NCBI GenBank assembly: GCA_019114445.1
Contig: DXFL01000023.1
Span: 186,001-250,000 of the forward strand
Direction of reading: 5' to 3'
Origin: Candidatus Barnesiella excrementigallinarum
Lineage (GTDB): Bacteria > Bacteroidota > Bacteroidia > Bacteroidales > Barnesiellaceae
Length of the DNA stretch: 64,000 bases
Shown here piece by piece: positions 36,450 through 45,928 of the stretch (the stretch's first letter is position 1; each line of letters starts with the position of its first letter). Below the pieces are notes generated by a model, which was not told the DNA's origin, did not search any database, and saw nothing but the letters and a program-made list of their open reading frames with translations. The translations under genes and the position numbers were made by a program.

Positions 36450-39400
36450 TCACTGGCACATTGCCAAATGAGCCGCCCCACCCTGATGGTTAATATCGAG
36501 TTTCACTACTTCGCCGAGGAATTGAGCGGCTTTTTCCTTGTTGCCCAAGCCCAAATTGCCCAAGCCCATGACCAAGTTACAATGTATCTTATTGCGGACT
36601 TCCAAATCGTCTTCCCAAATCAAAAGATCGGGGAGAGAGACTGCAAAATAATCGATCTTTACATGGTCGAACAAATGGGCTTCTCCATGCTTAATCAACT
36701 TGTTGAAACGGCTCCGGGCTTTCTTCTCATTGCCCAATTTACGCCAAGCCAAACCTTGATAAAATATTTTATCGGGTTGCTGGTCGTTATAGAAGAATGC
36801 GATTGCCGGTTCGGCCGACCCCACAGTAGCCTTTTCGAAATAGGCTTTTGCTTTATCGGCATTGCCCAATCCTTCGTAAGCACACCCCAAATAATAATGA
36901 ATATCATTCTCTTCGGCCATAGCCAATTTACCTTCTCCAAGATTTTCGGGATAGTTCACCGTTTCAAGCAACAGATCCACGGCATCTTGATAGCGTCCCT
37001 CTTTAAGGGCGATCTTGGCCAATTCGATACGGCAGATGAGGAACTGGTTCGTTACCTTTCCTTCACCACCTTCCCACGGGTGGAATTTACGTGAAGCGAT
37101 CAAATCTTTCGCCTCACTATATCGGCCAAGTTGGTTCAGCAAAGTAATGCGCTCGATACACAAGTCGTCGCGTTGTTCTACCAAATGGGCATACTTGTTC
37201 AAGAAGTCCAACCGGGTAGCATGGGAATAACGCAATTTCTTGTACAACTGGTCAAGTTCCATTAAGATACGAGAATCGGTATCATCGAGAGCAAAGGCTT
37301 TTTCCATAGCTTCCAATGCCTTTTGTTTATCATTTTGCTTGTTGTAGTAAGCCAAAGCCAAGTTACGCCAAACGGTAGGGAACTTATCGTTCAGTTTCAC
37401 CGATTTTTCCCAACATTCCACCGCCTCTTTATATTGACGGGCACCATACCAGAAATTACCCAAATAATACGGAGCTTTCGAATCGGCCGGATTTACACGC
37501 ATGGCATCTTGCAGAATCAACACTTCTTCGATCTTGTTCGGGAAACAATAATCGGGACATTTGGCGGCAGCTTCCCGATAGTATGCTTGTGCGGCTTCGA
37601 TATTACCATTTTTCGAAGCAAAGTAGCCCAACGCATAAGAAGCCATCGGATAGGTTACCTCTCCCTCTTCAAACAACATCAGCATAAACCGCTCGGCCAA
37701 TTCATACAAACCGGCATTTGCATAGTCGAGGGCAAATTCGATATAACTATTTACGGCACCTCGAAGCAAGTTTTTCAATTCGGCTTTGACAAGAGCCGCC
37801 TCGTTAATTGCCCCTTCGGCTTCGAGGAGCAACATCTTCTCGAATCGGCAGCCCATATTGAATTTGTCAATTTCGAGCGAATCGTCGATCAACGCCAAAG
37901 CTTGGTCGTACTTCCCGGTCATGCGTAAAATAGTTGCTTTGAGTTGACGCGCTTTGTGATTGTGCCAATTACGAATCAACGAACGGTCGATCAGCTCCAA
38001 AGCCCTCTCCCAATTGCCACGACGGACATCGATTTGAGCCAAGGCAAAATAGGCAGGGTCTTGCCATGCAGCATTCCATGTCGATTTGAAGAATGCATCA
38101 TAAGCACCGTCGAAGTCGCCTTGCATTTGTTTACACCAGCCCAAATTGAAATAAGGCTCACCATCGTAAGGATTCGGATTGCGCTCGGTTTGTGTCTCAA
38201 TGGCTCTCTCGAAATAGGGTTGCGCTTGCGCAAATTGTCCACGGCGCATTAAAAGCAACCCCACAGCATTGTTGCAGCGTATATCGCCCGGCTCACGGCT
38301 AAGAGCCTCCATATAATAATCCAATGCCGAATATGTGGCATGACGATATTGCTCGATGTGGTGTCCTGTCAGGAACAACTGCTCGATACTCGCAATATCT
38401 TTCGGGTCTTTGGCAGCCTTTGCCGGTTCGGGAATCGGCCGAATTTCGGGTTTTTCCGGCTGGAAGCGGACCATTTCGTTCCCTTTTTCATCGAATACGC
38501 ACATACAAAGGGTTTCGTCGAACCGGTTGTCGCAAGCGACGACATCGACAAAAGGTTCGGCCGGCGATACCGGCGTCTCCACATCGAGGTAGACTTTCTT
38601 GTTGTCGCACAACGTCACCCTCACTTTACTATGGTTGGCCGTTGTATAAACTACCACCTTCACTTTACCCTCACCTGCCGGTTCCACATTGATTAAAACA
38701 TCGCAGGTCGCATTCTTGACCATACCCACTTTCTGATACGGCATGAAATACTGTACCCAAGTTTTTTCCTCATAGGGTTGCAACCAAGTAAAATCGGGTT
38801 GATTATCGCAATACATACCCGTCATCAACTCGATATACGGGCCATCTTCGTCCGTGAGATTGCGATCCCATGCTTTACCAAAATCGCCGCATCCCCAAGT
38901 CCATTGTTTTTTACCGGCATTGACATGATGGTCGGCCACGTGCAACAATCCGGCCTCGCACCCATCTTCATATCCGCCTACAAAATCATATTTCGAGTTA
39001 ATGGCCATATAGGAAGTGGGCACCGGAATATTTTTATATCGCGAAATATCCACCCCTTCCGAATAGTCTACTTTATAATACTCGCCCGTAGCAATAGGGA
39101 AACTCGAAACTGCCCGTTTCCCGTGATCGAATACCGCATTTACATCGGGCGGGAAGACCGAAAAGTAGGAGTCATTGACAACCACCGCCGGATTTGCCCA
39201 CCACAAAAAGGTTTGCGGGAACGGAGTACGGTTATAGACTTTCGCCTTAATTTCGATATACGATTTCCCCGGATAAAGCGTGAAGCCGGCCATTCCCTTT
39301 GTACGGAACATTCGCTCCACTTCGCTGCACCAAATTGTCTTGCTGCCATCTTCAAACTCCTCGATATAACAATCGGTAGGCATAAATGTAGTAGGACGAT

Positions 39401-39809
39401 GGTGTTGCGGCCAATTGAACTCAATACCCCCCGAAATCCACGGGCCTACCAAACCCACCAATGCAGGCTTTACCACTTGATTGTAATACACAAAATGGCG
39501 TTTTTTCACCTTATCGTATGCCATGTGTATACGTCCGCCCAATTCCGGAAGAATCATTACTTTGATAAACTCATTCTCGATGAAAAATGCTTTATAAGCC
39601 TTATCTTTCTTTTCATCGCTAATCTTCTCGATAACCGGATATGGATAAACGGAACCGGAACTCCCCTGATAAACACGTTTTTCGAGGAAGATAGGATTTT
39701 TTTCTTCCTTCCCGGCTTCATAAGTCGGCAACATCACCACCTCTTCCCATGCTTTCACCTCAGACGTGTTGACCGTGCTTCTAATCAAATATTCTGTGAT
39801 CAATTCCAT
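36450..39809 (-). CDS. DUF5107 and tetratricopeptide-repeat protein
   Basis: A 1119-aa protein with no signal peptide or membrane segment, so it should be cytoplasmic. Residues 25-330 are a DUF5107 beta-sandwich of the galactose-mutarotase-like superfamily (KVMILPELGGRIHMAYDK, WISGGIEFNWPQHHRPTTF, TFLWWANPAVVVNDSYF). Residues 460-1119 are about fourteen TPR-like helical pairs (AVGLLLMRRGQFAQAQPYFERAIE, YFNLGWCKQMQGDFDGAYDAF and so on). Proteins of this make-up occur beside polysaccharide loci. The fold allows sugar binding or catalysis, but the role is not established. It has its own operator/promoter copy E. Confidence 0.85.
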   Translation of the reverse strand: MELITEYLIRSTVNTSEVKAWEEVVMLPTYEAGKEEKNPIFLEKRVYQGSSGSVYPYPVIEKISDEKKDKAYKAFFIENEFIKVMILPELGGRIHMAYDKVKKRHFVYYNQVVKPALVGLVGPWISGGIEFNWPQHHRPTTFMPTDCYIEEFEDGSKTIWCSEVERMFRTKGMAGFTLYPGKSYIEIKAKVYNRTPFPQTFLWWANPAVVVNDSYFSVFPPDVNAVFDHGKRAVSSFPIATGEYYKVDYSEGVDISRYKNIPVPTSYMAINSKYDFVGGYEDGCEAGLLHVADHHVNAGKKQWTWGCGDFGKAWDRNLTDEDGPYIELMTGMYCDNQPDFTWLQPYEEKTWVQYFMPYQKVGMVKNATCDVLINVEPAGEGKVKVVVYTTANHSKVRVTLCDNKKVYLDVETPVSPAEPFVDVVACDNRFDETLCMCVFDEKGNEMVRFQPEKPEIRPIPEPAKAAKDPKDIASIEQLFLTGHHIEQYRHATYSALDYYMEALSREPGDIRCNNAVGLLLMRRGQFAQAQPYFERAIETQTERNPNPYDGEPYFNLGWCKQMQGDFDGAYDAFFKSTWNAAWQDPAYFALAQIDVRRGNWERALELIDRSLIRNWHNHKARQLKATILRMTGKYDQALALIDDSLEIDKFNMGCRFEKMLLLEAEGAINEAALVKAELKNLLRGAVNSYIEFALDYANAGLYELAERFMLMLFEEGEVTYPMASYALGYFASKNGNIEAAQAYYREAAAKCPDYCFPNKIEEVLILQDAMRVNPADSKAPYYLGNFWYGARQYKEAVECWEKSVKLNDKFPTVWRNLALAYYNKQNDKQKALEAMEKAFALDDTDSRILMELDQLYKKLRYSHATRLDFLNKYAHLVEQRDDLCIERITLLNQLGRYSEAKDLIASRKFHPWEGGEGKVTNQFLICRIELAKIALKEGRYQDAVDLLLETVNYPENLGEGKLAMAEENDIHYYLGCAYEGLGNADKAKAYFEKATVGSAEPAIAFFYNDQQPDKIFYQGLAWRKLGNEKKARSRFNKLIKHGEAHLFDHVKIDYFAVSLPDLLIWEDDLEVRNKIHCNLVMGLGNLGLGNKEKAAQFLGEVVKLDINHQGGAAHLAMCQ

Positions 39810-39841
39810 TATATGAAAATATTTTTTTAATTTCTACAATG

Positions 39842-39897
39842 CAAATATCATACATTAACCTCTTTTGTAAAATGTATGATATTTGCAAAATAATGTA
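39842..39897 (-). promoter_or_regulatory. Locus operator/promoter copy E
   Basis: Minus sense: TACAT-N16-TACAT, 22 bases, then the -7 box GATATTTG (39842-39849). Plus-strand ATGTA half-sites start at 39872 and 39893. The -7 region and the proximal half-site are also reverse complements of each other: TGCAAATATCATACATT (39840-39856) mirrors 39871-39887 over 17 perfect bases. The box is 32 bases from the DUF5107/TPR start. Confidence 0.8.
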
Positions 39898-39922
39898 TTA
39901 AATCATTATTCCGTCAATCGGC

Positions 39923-42900
39923 TCATTTGTCAACTATAATACGCTTTGTTACGACACCTGTATCGCCTTTCAGGCGCAACAGGTAAAGCCCCTTTGACAA
40001 GGTCGACACATTTACATCAAATTCATGATTATTTACATCGCTTGCCATCAAAAGTTTTCCCGACAAATCGAATAACGAATATTGATCTACTATAAAGGGA
40101 GACTGCACTTTGACATAGTCTATAACCGGATTCGGATAAACCAACACATTACACTCCTGCATTATAGGCTCTACCGAAGAAACTGGTTCCGGGTCTCCCA
40201 CAAAAGTAACGATCGAGTAACCGGGCATTACATAATGTTGTCCAGCAAACACTTCGGGATAACATTTCAAATCATCGCCATCTCCGCCCGATGTAATATA
40301 AGGAACATATCTACTTACCGATTTACCTTCGCCAAACGGAACCTCGGGCAACGAAATGCCGCAATCCGAGGTAGAAGCATTGATAGCAACAATGACAATG
40401 CGACCGGTCGCTTCATCTTTATAGGCCGAGAACATTTGATTCGTTACGGCATCATAGTCATTCATCTCGTCACTCCGTTCCAATTCGATACGTTTCATTC
40501 CCGGACGGATAAAGAACGAGAAGTTACCCAATGCATAAAGCAATTTCGTTTCGTTATATACCCCCGCACTCTTAGATTCGTTCAAGGCAATTCTTATCAA
40601 AGCGAAACGCTCTTCTGTCCCTATGTTCTTTTCCAGCTCAAATGTTGTCCACCACTGCCAGCCGGTAGCATTGGCAATAGCCAAATCGGCATGAATGATT
40701 CGAGCCAAAGAGATTGCACATTGGATAGGCGATCTGGCAGACGTAGAATGGCCAAAGGCATAACCCGTACCCAACAGGCTATATTCTGTTTGCCAGTACT
40801 CCAAATCGCTGTTTATGGCCTCCATTTCGTCGCGTAAGCTGGCTCGGTTATCGACAATAGCTTGTGCACTGCCATCGGTCCAGTAGCTGTGCGAAGAAAC
40901 AATGTTGGACATCGCGGGCAATCCGGCCAAACTCAACTCGCCATTGCCCCAGAACGTACTCAACTGCTGAGAGGCGAAACCGCTCGAAGCGCTTAAATGA
41001 TACGAAATTGCACCTGCTTCCGATATAAATATTTTTGTATCGATATCTCTCTCGACAAAAGCATTATTAATGGCAGTTACCACATCGTGAATCTCTTGGT
41101 TCGACCACGGAGAACCTTCTTGTTTTGCCAACTTTGTCGTAGCGTCACAAGTCCAGTCATATTGAGGTTCATTCAAAGGCGATAAATAATCAAAATGAAT
41201 ACCCTCTTGTTCGAAATGCTCTATTACACTGGCCAAGAAATTTCCAAAATCGGCATAATGCTCCGATTTCAAGATCGTAGATTTTTCATCGCCATATTCA
41301 CGGAATCCCAACCCTCTTTTCGTAAACATTACGGGAGGACTGTTTTGCCAGCCAATAATATCGGGGACATCATATTTTTTAACCGCCAATTCAAGCAACG
41401 CCCGTTGTCCAGCCTGTTTGCTCCAATCATAAGTAGTCATATCACTATTCAAAAAACATTCTGTACGCCGGGTCTCATCGGATATACGGCTTGCGGCTCC
41501 TTGTTCACTCGTACCGGCTCCAATGTTAAAGCGCCAGCTCGACAGGCCTATTCCCTTAGGATTTCCATCACTATCGAGTTCTTTGCTGAACAGTAACTCG
41601 GCAATTTCTTCTTTTTGCGTTTCCGAGAAATACAAACCAACGGTTTGTCCGTTCCAGCCGTCAGATGCCCCGAAATTTCGTATCGTTTGTTTCTCATCAT
41701 TGGGATAAACCACCAAGTTAATAGCCGAGGTATTCCCATTGTGATAAGTCAACACATCTTCCGGCGTCAACTCCCGTTTGTAAAAACGAATGTCGGCATA
41801 ATCACCGGTTAAGGCATTACCCTGTTCATCACCGATGGTCCATTTGTTTATCTCCAAATTATTGGTCTTAAACGAAAGCCCGGTCCTCACCAAAGCGCCG
41901 TTCACATAAAGGCGACAAGCTCCCGTTCCAGCCGAATTATACGTTTGGCAAAAAGCAAAGCTATTCCACGTTGCCGCATTTAAAGCCGTGGTAGTAACGC
42001 CCGTTTTCTTTACGGTTCCACTTTCCGATCGCTCGGCCTCCAAAACCAAATTTCCATCGACATAACGGGTAAACAAAGCCACATAATCACCATTATCGGC
42101 CGTGAACTTAAACACCGTCTTATCGCCCATTTGATCGGTAATTTCTTCTGTACGATACAAGAAAGCCACAGAATATTTATCGTCGCCTATGGGATTATCG
42201 GTCGTCGAAATATAGCTATTGCTTTTGAAACGACCTACCGAACGCATATCGACCGACTTCGTGCACTCTACATTGGTTTTCAAGGTTAATTCGCCCTTTG
42301 TATCGGTAACCCCATTATCGAAAGAGATTTGCGCAAAAGGCTGATTCGGGTCTACTTCTCCCGGTTCGGGAACCTCTTCCTTATTGGCCAATGCCGAAAT
42401 TTGATTCGCTGCCAATACACCATGATAAATGCGCACATCGCCTATCTTTCCGGTCATCTTATAATTATTCTCTGGGAAATTCCCGAAATAATGTTTCGTC
42501 GTACCAAAAGCGGTCACATCGCCAATGATTCGTCCCGTCCCCACTAATTCGCCATCTTGATAAGCCAATACTTCCGACTCATCAAAAACAATAGCATAAT
42601 GCGACCATGTATTCAAGGAAATAGATTTCATAGCCACCGACTTATAATCGGTATAAGCCCGGTTATCGGCGATAAGATATACTTCCGGCCCCCAATTTGT
42701 TCTTGGGGTCAAAAATATATTCGAACCATCTGGGGCATACCACGCAAAAATCATCTGCCAGCAAGCCGCGTCGTCCAAATCCTGACGGTTGAACCACAAT
42801 GAGATCGTCATCTGCTTCGATAGCGGATATGTGTCTAACTTCAAATTTCCTTTATTGGAACCTTCGAATTTCATGACATTCATTCCCAATTCCGCATCGT

Positions 42901-43075
42901 ACTCATAACTCAAATTAGAAGCCGTTGCTTCTACATTGCCCATCAAGTCGGTAGCCCCGTTTTCAAAATCGAAATGGGCAAACAAATTATAATTCCCATA
43001 ATTCACTGCACCCAGCGACATTCCATCAAACAGGAACATGGCCATAAACAGGAAAGGATAGATATATTTTTTCAT
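39923..43075 (-). CDS. GH30 hydrolase with two LamG-like domains and T9SS sorting domain
   Basis: A 1050-aa secreted multidomain enzyme. After the signal peptide (to about residue 22) come two concanavalin/LamG-like domains, at 30-230 (MTISLWFNRQDLDD, KIGDVRIYHGVL) and 245-445 (YSVAFLYRTEE, DYADIRFYKREL). The GH30 barrel occupies about 455-860, from IRNFGASDGWNG, with acid/base Glu in LSPLNEPQYDW and nucleophile Glu in EYWQTEYSLLG. A GH30 beta-domain follows, and the last 75 residues are a T9SS type A domain (LVYPNPVIDYVKV ... KRIIVDK). The core is related to the GH30 at 13993-15561. As the last gene of the susCD operon it is the likely surface endo-acting enzyme that feeds SusCD. Confidence 0.92.
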   Translation of the reverse strand: MKKYIYPFLFMAMFLFDGMSLGAVNYGNYNLFAHFDFENGATDLMGNVEATASNLSYEYDAELGMNVMKFEGSNKGNLKLDTYPLSKQMTISLWFNRQDLDDAACWQMIFAWYAPDGSNIFLTPRTNWGPEVYLIADNRAYTDYKSVAMKSISLNTWSHYAIVFDESEVLAYQDGELVGTGRIIGDVTAFGTTKHYFGNFPENNYKMTGKIGDVRIYHGVLAANQISALANKEEVPEPGEVDPNQPFAQISFDNGVTDTKGELTLKTNVECTKSVDMRSVGRFKSNSYISTTDNPIGDDKYSVAFLYRTEEITDQMGDKTVFKFTADNGDYVALFTRYVDGNLVLEAERSESGTVKKTGVTTTALNAATWNSFAFCQTYNSAGTGACRLYVNGALVRTGLSFKTNNLEINKWTIGDEQGNALTGDYADIRFYKRELTPEDVLTYHNGNTSAINLVVYPNDEKQTIRNFGASDGWNGQTVGLYFSETQKEEIAELLFSKELDSDGNPKGIGLSSWRFNIGAGTSEQGAASRISDETRRTECFLNSDMTTYDWSKQAGQRALLELAVKKYDVPDIIGWQNSPPVMFTKRGLGFREYGDEKSTILKSEHYADFGNFLASVIEHFEQEGIHFDYLSPLNEPQYDWTCDATTKLAKQEGSPWSNQEIHDVVTAINNAFVERDIDTKIFISEAGAISYHLSASSGFASQQLSTFWGNGELSLAGLPAMSNIVSSHSYWTDGSAQAIVDNRASLRDEMEAINSDLEYWQTEYSLLGTGYAFGHSTSARSPIQCAISLARIIHADLAIANATGWQWWTTFELEKNIGTEERFALIRIALNESKSAGVYNETKLLYALGNFSFFIRPGMKRIELERSDEMNDYDAVTNQMFSAYKDEATGRIVIVAINASTSDCGISLPEVPFGEGKSVSRYVPYITSGGDGDDLKCYPEVFAGQHYVMPGYSIVTFVGDPEPVSSVEPIMQECNVLVYPNPVIDYVKVQSPFIVDQYSLFDLSGKLLMASDVNNHEFDVNVSTLSKGLYLLRLKGDTGVVTKRIIVDK

Positions 43076-43086
43076 ACTATTTAGTT

Positions 43087-44175
43087 TTATTGATTCAAGA
43101 CTTTAACTACCATTTCGGCTGTTTCGTAATAATCTTCGTTCGACGAGCCCAAAAGGTTGCACTTCACCGTATAAACCACCTCTCCCGACGAAAGGTCAAT
43201 AGCTGTTACGCCACTATTTTGAATAGCCCCGTCGACCGTTACCGTCACATTCGAGCCGTCAACAAGATTGGGGTCGTTCTTCATCACTTCGAACTCAGGC
43301 ACCACATTCGACAAATCGGTACCTGCGGGAAGGGTCAACTCCACATTATACCGGTCGTAATAGGCAATATCGCGTGCGATATTAGCCTCCACGCCATCGA
43401 CTGCAAATTTTGTAAATTGAGGAATCATTACCGGAGCCACCTCATATTCGGTTTCAAATCCCGAAGCTGTCACTACCTTAAATTTTTGTACTGCCAGTTT
43501 CCCATCCTGAACAAACTCCACGATACGCGATCCCGTATAATTCGATTTTATTTCCACGTATTCGTTCGTTTGGGGATTCAACCAATAAAACGACGCCAAC
43601 GAAGAGGATAATTCGAACGACAACATTTGCTGTGCCTTTATGGAATTAAACGTAGCATCGCGCCAAGCGTCATACAAAATGGGACAAACCATCGTAGTGG
43701 CCGAAACAAACCTTGCATCGGGTTCGTAATAAACATTACTCCCATACTCCGACAACTTATACAGTCTCGCAATAGACAAGTTATCCAATCCTCCATCGGT
43801 AGAGACTACGACAATCTTTGCCGAAGCAGTCACCTTCTCAATCTCCCCGGAGGTATTGATAGAGGATGCAATCCAAACCACATTATATTCGCCGGGCTCA
43901 CTATACGAGTAAGAAAAAGTCCCGTTCGACGCGGTTGCAAAACCCGTACTCCCTTCCTCGGCATAATTATGACCTTGATCTCCTGTAAAAACCACATAGT
44001 TTTGTCCGGCACCCGCATTGGTAAACACAACCGATTCAAACACCTCATAAGTAGTCTTTTCGGTCGTAAATTTCGCAACGGGTTGAACATACACGTCGCT
44101 TAAATAACTGTTATCCTCGCACGAAACCAATGCCAATAATACAACTGCTATTGATGATATATCTCTTAGTTTCAT
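43087..44175 (-). CDS. SusE-position surface lipoprotein, putative glycan-binding
   Basis: A 362-aa lipoprotein (lipobox L-V-S-C, modified Cys19). Residues 30-130 resemble a PKD/immunoglobulin-like domain (FESVVFTNAGAG ... GTFSYSYSEPGEYNVVWIA). Two further beta-rich segments follow. It lies directly after susD with a 13-base gap and before GH30 with an 11-base gap. In polysaccharide loci this position usually encodes a surface glycan-binding protein (SGBP, SusE/F role). Such proteins diverge too much for direct substrate inference; the call rests on position, lipidation and beta-rich composition. Confidence 0.7.
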   Translation of the reverse strand: MKLRDISSIAVVLLALVSCEDNSYLSDVYVQPVAKFTTEKTTYEVFESVVFTNAGAGQNYVVFTGDQGHNYAEEGSTGFATASNGTFSYSYSEPGEYNVVWIASSINTSGEIEKVTASAKIVVVSTDGGLDNLSIARLYKLSEYGSNVYYEPDARFVSATTMVCPILYDAWRDATFNSIKAQQMLSFELSSSLASFYWLNPQTNEYVEIKSNYTGSRIVEFVQDGKLAVQKFKVVTASGFETEYEVAPVMIPQFTKFAVDGVEANIARDIAYYDRYNVELTLPAGTDLSNVVPEFEVMKNDPNLVDGSNVTVTVDGAIQNSGVTAIDLSSGEVVYTVKCNLLGSSNEDYYETAEMVVKVLNQ

Positions 44176-44188
44176 TTCTACTTAATCT

Positions 44189-45925
44189 TTAATATCCAAA
44201 ATTTTGTTCAATCACACCGTTTGAAATAAATACCTCTTTCTGAGGGATAGGGAATATTTCGTTCACTCCTTTTCTAAAATATTTCCCCCGCACACGTGTT
44301 TGACCGGTTGGCTCGACAGCCGGATTATCGGCCAGATATTTCATGCGTTCGGAAACGATTCCCAAACGGCAGATTTCGAACCAGCGGTCCCCCTCGCCTG
44401 CCATTTCTATTCGTTTCTCTTTCAAGATAGCATCTCGAACAATATCGTAAGGTGCATAACTCAACGGTTTAAAGTTTGCTGCCGACATCGTTTGGTATTT
44501 CTTGTTCGGGTTGCTGTCCGACAGCAAATCGGCAGCACGATTACGAACACGATTGGCCATATCGACAGCCGCTCTCGACTCTCCAACTTCGTTCAAAGCC
44601 TCGGCATAAATCAAAAGCACCTCGGCATAACGCATAACCATATAGTTGCGCATACTCGGATTCCCTTCGGACGGGAATACATAGAACTTACAGAACTTCA
44701 ATGAGTTGCCTGTGTTAAAATAACCGATATTAGGATTCGAGGTATCTTGTTTGTAGTAATCGTTGATCGAACGTCCCGTAATTGTGAACAGCCCTCTCGG
44801 GTCATTATCAAATTGGGTTTGCAATTCGCTCGTTGGCGAAACATTCAATATCGATTGAGAATCCCAAGTAATATATCCGTTGATTTTCCAACCGTGGTCT
44901 TCATTAATACCTACCCCCGAAAAATCGTATAAATTAATTTCGATGAGAGATTCGGGAGAAAATTCACCACTGATTCTGAAAATTTCGTCGAACTTAGACA
45001 AAGCATGAGAACTTACCACATCTTGTGCATTCATCACGGTTTCGGGTGTCGTACCACTTTCGAGAAACAACCGTTCGGCAACCTCGTCCCATGTCTCTGT
45101 ATAATTGGCATCAAACTTCAACAGGTCGTTAACCGAAATGTCAACACCTTCTATAAAATATTTCCCTATTTCAACCAACTCATTCCATTTAGCCGATTTA
45201 TCCACATTAGGCAATTCAACACCGGGCGAAGCCTCATACAACAGCACTTTCATCAACAAGCCCAAAGCACCTCCGGCGCTTATCTGTCCGGCCTCGGTCA
45301 ACTGGTAACGTTGCTTGCGAAGTAGAAGTATCGACTCCCGCAAATCTTTTTCGATATAGGCATAAGTCTCCTCCAACGAGGAACGGGGAACAACCAACGA
45401 ATTCAGTTCAGGATTTTCGGGCTGAATACTCACACCACCGAAAGTCTTAACCAAATTAAAGTAGAACAATGCCCGCAAAACTTTCGCTTGGCCATATACT
45501 TCGCGAATCTCTTTGGGACTGGTTCCATCGGTTCTATACTTTACATAAGGGATAGAGCGTATAATTTGATTCACTTTGTTTATACCCTCATAATTAACCT
45601 GATAGCGTTCCAATATATAGCTATTCTCCGTATTAAACTGGAAATTCAGGATTTCATATATTTCTCCCGAAGTTACATCTTGAGTGTTCCAACAGTTATC
45701 GCTTATTGCCTCGCCGAACAAAAGTTCACTGCGTTGATATTTTTCTGTCTCCATCAAGCTATACGCCGTATTCAAGGCATAACGCAAGTTGTTCAAATTT
45801 TCATAAAATTCCGTCTCGGGGACTTTACTTGTTAAATTCGGCTCAAAATAATCTTCGCAAGAGCCCAAGCATAAGGAGCCACAAGCCACGGCCAATATTA
45901 TAAATTTCGATTTCATCTTTTTCAA
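44189..45925 (-). CDS. susD: SusD/RagB-family surface glycan-binding lipoprotein
   Basis: A 578-aa outer-membrane lipoprotein (lipobox L-G-S-C followed by EDYFEPN). It forms the lid of the SusC channel and binds oligosaccharide. The N-terminal helical region carries NNLRYALNTAYSLMETEKY and GQAKVLRALFYFNLVKTFGGV, the TPR scaffold with the typical RALFYF motif. The C-terminus has YAEVLLIYAEALNEVG, ILKEKRIEMAGEGDRWFEICRLG and the closing IPQKEVFISNGVIEQNFGY. The length is typical. Start codons at residue 1 or 4 are equally possible. It is three bases downstream of susC, so translation is tightly coupled. Confidence 0.97.
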   Translation of the reverse strand: MKKMKSKFIILAVACGSLCLGSCEDYFEPNLTSKVPETEFYENLNNLRYALNTAYSLMETEKYQRSELLFGEAISDNCWNTQDVTSGEIYEILNFQFNTENSYILERYQVNYEGINKVNQIIRSIPYVKYRTDGTSPKEIREVYGQAKVLRALFYFNLVKTFGGVSIQPENPELNSLVVPRSSLEETYAYIEKDLRESILLLRKQRYQLTEAGQISAGGALGLLMKVLLYEASPGVELPNVDKSAKWNELVEIGKYFIEGVDISVNDLLKFDANYTETWDEVAERLFLESGTTPETVMNAQDVVSSHALSKFDEIFRISGEFSPESLIEINLYDFSGVGINEDHGWKINGYITWDSQSILNVSPTSELQTQFDNDPRGLFTITGRSINDYYKQDTSNPNIGYFNTGNSLKFCKFYVFPSEGNPSMRNYMVMRYAEVLLIYAEALNEVGESRAAVDMANRVRNRAADLLSDSNPNKKYQTMSAANFKPLSYAPYDIVRDAILKEKRIEMAGEGDRWFEICRLGIVSERMKYLADNPAVEPTGQTRVRGKYFRKGVNEIFPIPQKEVFISNGVIEQNFGY

Positions 45926-45928
45926 TGT

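Noticed and set aside
36450-39809. Tandem TPR units as DNA repeats
   Set aside because: The periodicity is in the protein (degenerate TPR motifs) with no visible near-identical DNA repeats.
38778-39830. A 350-codon plus-strand open frame opposite the DUF5107/TPR gene
   Set aside because: Fully antisense to a convincing protein and starts within it; low-complexity, His/Ile-rich translation.
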